A DNA stretch of 64,000 nucleotides, from the NCBI RefSeq assembly GCF_938017775.1, contig NZ_CALIIU010000008.1:1-64000 (forward strand). Reading direction: 5' to 3'. Below, piece after piece: positions 62,657 to 64,000 of the stretch. The notes beneath the pieces are model-generated. The model was not told the origin of the DNA. It made no database searches and worked only from the letters and a program-made list of their open reading frames with translations. The stretch comes from an uncultured Campylobacter sp. Its GTDB lineage: Bacteria; Campylobacterota; Campylobacteria; Campylobacterales; Campylobacteraceae. How positions within the stretch are numbered: position 1 is the stretch's first letter; the number at the start of each line of letters is the position of its first letter. Both the position numbers and the translations under genes were made by a program.

Positions 62657-64000
62657 CTAAATTTCGCGACCTTGCAAAATCCGCTCCGCTTCGGCAGCAT
62701 CTTTTAAAATTTGTTCTTTAAGGCGCGCCGGATCGGTAAAATTTTGATTTTCGCGCAGGAATTTTATAAATTTCACGCAGGCAAATTTCGCGCCGTTGTT
62801 TTTGCCCGCAGCCTCTAAATTTTTATTTTCGGCGCCCAGGCTCTCGTTCGCCGCAAAATTTTGCATAGAAATTTCGGCCGAATTGCGCACCGAAATTTTA
62901 TCTAAATTTCGCGCAGGATCTGTAGCCTGGCCCTCGCAGCACGGCGCGCGATCTTGCTCGGAATTTACGGCTTCAAAGCCCGTAAAGTCCCCCAAAATGT
63001 GCGTTTCAAGCGCAAAAGCCCCGTCGGTGCTAAGGCGCTCTCCTACGAAGCTCACGCTTTTATATCTTGCGCCGCGCACGCTCGTGACGGTTGCGTAAAC
63101 TCCGCTTTTTGGGATAAAAAACCGGCCCGGCTCGAGATTTAGCGTCGCTACGAACTCCCGCGCGCCGCGCCCCTGGCCGCGCACGATCCGTCCGCAGATC
63201 TCGTAATCCCGACCTAAGAGCTCCGCCGCCTCTTCGCACCGACCGCGCGATAAAAGCTCCTTGATCCTACTTGAATGCACGCCGCCGCCGCTTAAGCAAA
63301 ACTCCCCTACGACGCAGGTTTGCCCGCGAAATTCGCGCCTTAAAAATTCCACGTCCCACGCCCGATCACGCCCAAATCTAAAGTCCTCGCCCACGACAAT
63401 TTTTTGTAAATTTATGAAATTCTGCCTTAAAAGTGCGATAAATTCGCCTCCGCTAAGGCTTTTGATAGTGCGTAGATCGCAATAAAAAATCTTTTTGTTC
63501 GTAAACGCCTGCCGTGACGCAAAAGGGGTTAGCTTCGTGCCACCACCTGCTAGGATTACGATTATTGCGCCGTGTTCACCTAGGTGCTCAAATAATTTTT
63601 GATGTCCAAGGTGCATGCCGTCGAAGTTACCGATTGCTACGGCGCGCACATTATCGCGGTTTGCGCCTTGTAGCGTTGCGAAAATATCGCCTCGTGCGAA
63701 CTGCTCGCTTAGGCGCGCACGCAGTACTTCCGCACAAGCAGGAAGCGTGCCTTGAGCCTGCACGTCTACGTCATTGCTGCAAGCGTCGTTATAAGCCGTT
63801 TTACTGCCAAAAGTCGTTTCATTGCTGCAAGAGGTGTCGGTGTCTGCTTCATCTGCGCGGTGCGCATCGCCGGTTTTATTTTTGCGTAGCTCTTGCTTCG
63901 GGTGTTCGATACTTTTAGATGAATTTTCCCCATTGCTTGTGGAATTTTGCTCCGCAAAATTTTGCAAGCTGGAATTCTGCGCTACGAAATTTTGCTCTTT
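62657..64000 (-). CDS. ribF: bifunctional riboflavin kinase/FAD synthetase, start outside window
   Basis: Makes FMN and FAD. The adenylyltransferase motif AIGNFDGMHLGHQKL is near 63630; the middle part reads VVGEDFRFGRDRAWDVEFL and SGGGVHSSRIKELL; the kinase part includes YEICGRIVRGQGRGAREFVATLNL and GVYAT. The reading frame remains open to the window edge, so the true start is beyond 64000; a TTG at 63967 is possible but would still leave over 100 residues before GNFDG where relatives have 10-20. That N-terminal piece is Asn/Ser/Glu-rich (EQNFVAQNSSLQNFAEQN) and another filler lies in the C-terminal third (DNA about 62790-62970). Both fillers are RAATTY-rich. Confidence 0.92.
   Translation of the reverse strand, partial: KEQNFVAQNSSLQNFAEQNSTSNGENSSKSIEHPKQELRKNKTGDAHRADEADTDTSCSNETTFGSKTAYNDACSNDVDVQAQGTLPACAEVLRARLSEQFARGDIFATLQGANRDNVRAVAIGNFDGMHLGHQKLFEHLGEHGAIIVILAGGGTKLTPFASRQAFTNKKIFYCDLRTIKSLSGGEFIALLRQNFINLQKIVVGEDFRFGRDRAWDVEFLRREFRGQTCVVGEFCLSGGGVHSSRIKELLSRGRCEEAAELLGRDYEICGRIVRGQGRGAREFVATLNLEPGRFFIPKSGVYATVTSVRGARYKSVSFVGERLSTDGAFALETHILGDFTGFEAVNSEQDRAPCCEGQATDPARNLDKISVRNSAEISMQNFAANESLGAENKNLEAAGKNNGAKFACVKFIKFLRENQNFTDPARLKEQILKDAAEAERILQGREI

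Overview
The window looks like chromosome of a GC-richer Campylobacter (my guess is an oral species such as C. gracilis; this is inference). Reasons: the proteins are closest in feel to Campylobacter/Helicobacter families (Csd3/Pgp3-type M23 peptidase, PgbA-type plasminogen-binding protein, FHL-type Hyf hydrogenase), the gene order dprA-ruvX and the block pgbA-like/glcD/M23 peptidase match Campylobacter, many genes start with TTG, and base composition is near the mid-forties in GC while AAATTT-type words are extremely frequent.

Layout. 1-2 kb: a 5'-incomplete sugar transferase and argS. 2-9 kb: a Sel1 repeat protein, small membrane proteins and a run of DUF3137, DUF4299, SMI1/KNR4 and DUF1963 genes, families often met as immunity or housekeeping accessory proteins; the DUF1963 gene is frameshifted. 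9-11 kb: an AT-rich, probably acquired gene with a HEPN-like RX4H motif. 11-17 kb: proC, ilvC, a divergent polysaccharide deacetylase, dprA, ruvX. 18-25 kb: second Sel1 protein, glcD, pgbA-like, csd3-like, mgtE, a Nudix hydrolase, an alpha/beta hydrolase. 26-33 kb: a tight operon TRIC channel-argD-midA-unknown-rsmD-TIGR02757, then a TSUP permease. 33-34 kb: a decayed 21-bp tandem array. 34-41 kb: ridA, a frameshifted SMI1/KNR4 gene, a DUF6892-like gene, a MOSC protein, an AGCS symporter, a methyltransferase. 41-55 kb: a formate hydrogenlyase locus. 55-64 kb: orphan TRAP binding protein, DHH phosphoesterase, Rrf2 regulator, rpsO, a poly-G-preceded frameshifted membrane gene, cmoA and ribF.

The clearest functional unit is the formate hydrogenlyase locus: fdhF, with an in-frame UGA and a SECIS-like hairpin placed exactly as in Escherichia coli fdhF, diverges from hyfABCEFGHI-hycH-hycI-focA. 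Formate imported by FocA would be oxidised by FdhF and electrons passed through HyfA/HyfH to the [NiFe] subunit HyfG to make hydrogen, coupled to membrane subunits HyfB/C/E/F. HyfD is absent. A Crp/Fnr-type regulator lies just beyond focA, and a CGTCA-N6-TGACG palindrome sits about 41.5 bp upstream of the predicted hyf transcription start.

The most unusual global signal is that RAATTY words (AAATTT, GAATTC, AAATTC, GAATTT) are dense in intergenic DNA and in long low-complexity in-frame insertions inside conserved enzymes (ArgS, ProC, RsmD, RibF, the deacetylase linker). RAATTY is, as I recall, the methylation motif that marks DNA for uptake in C. jejuni, which suggests an uptake-driven accumulation of these words. 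No rRNA, tRNA, insertion sequence or CRISPR array was recognised.
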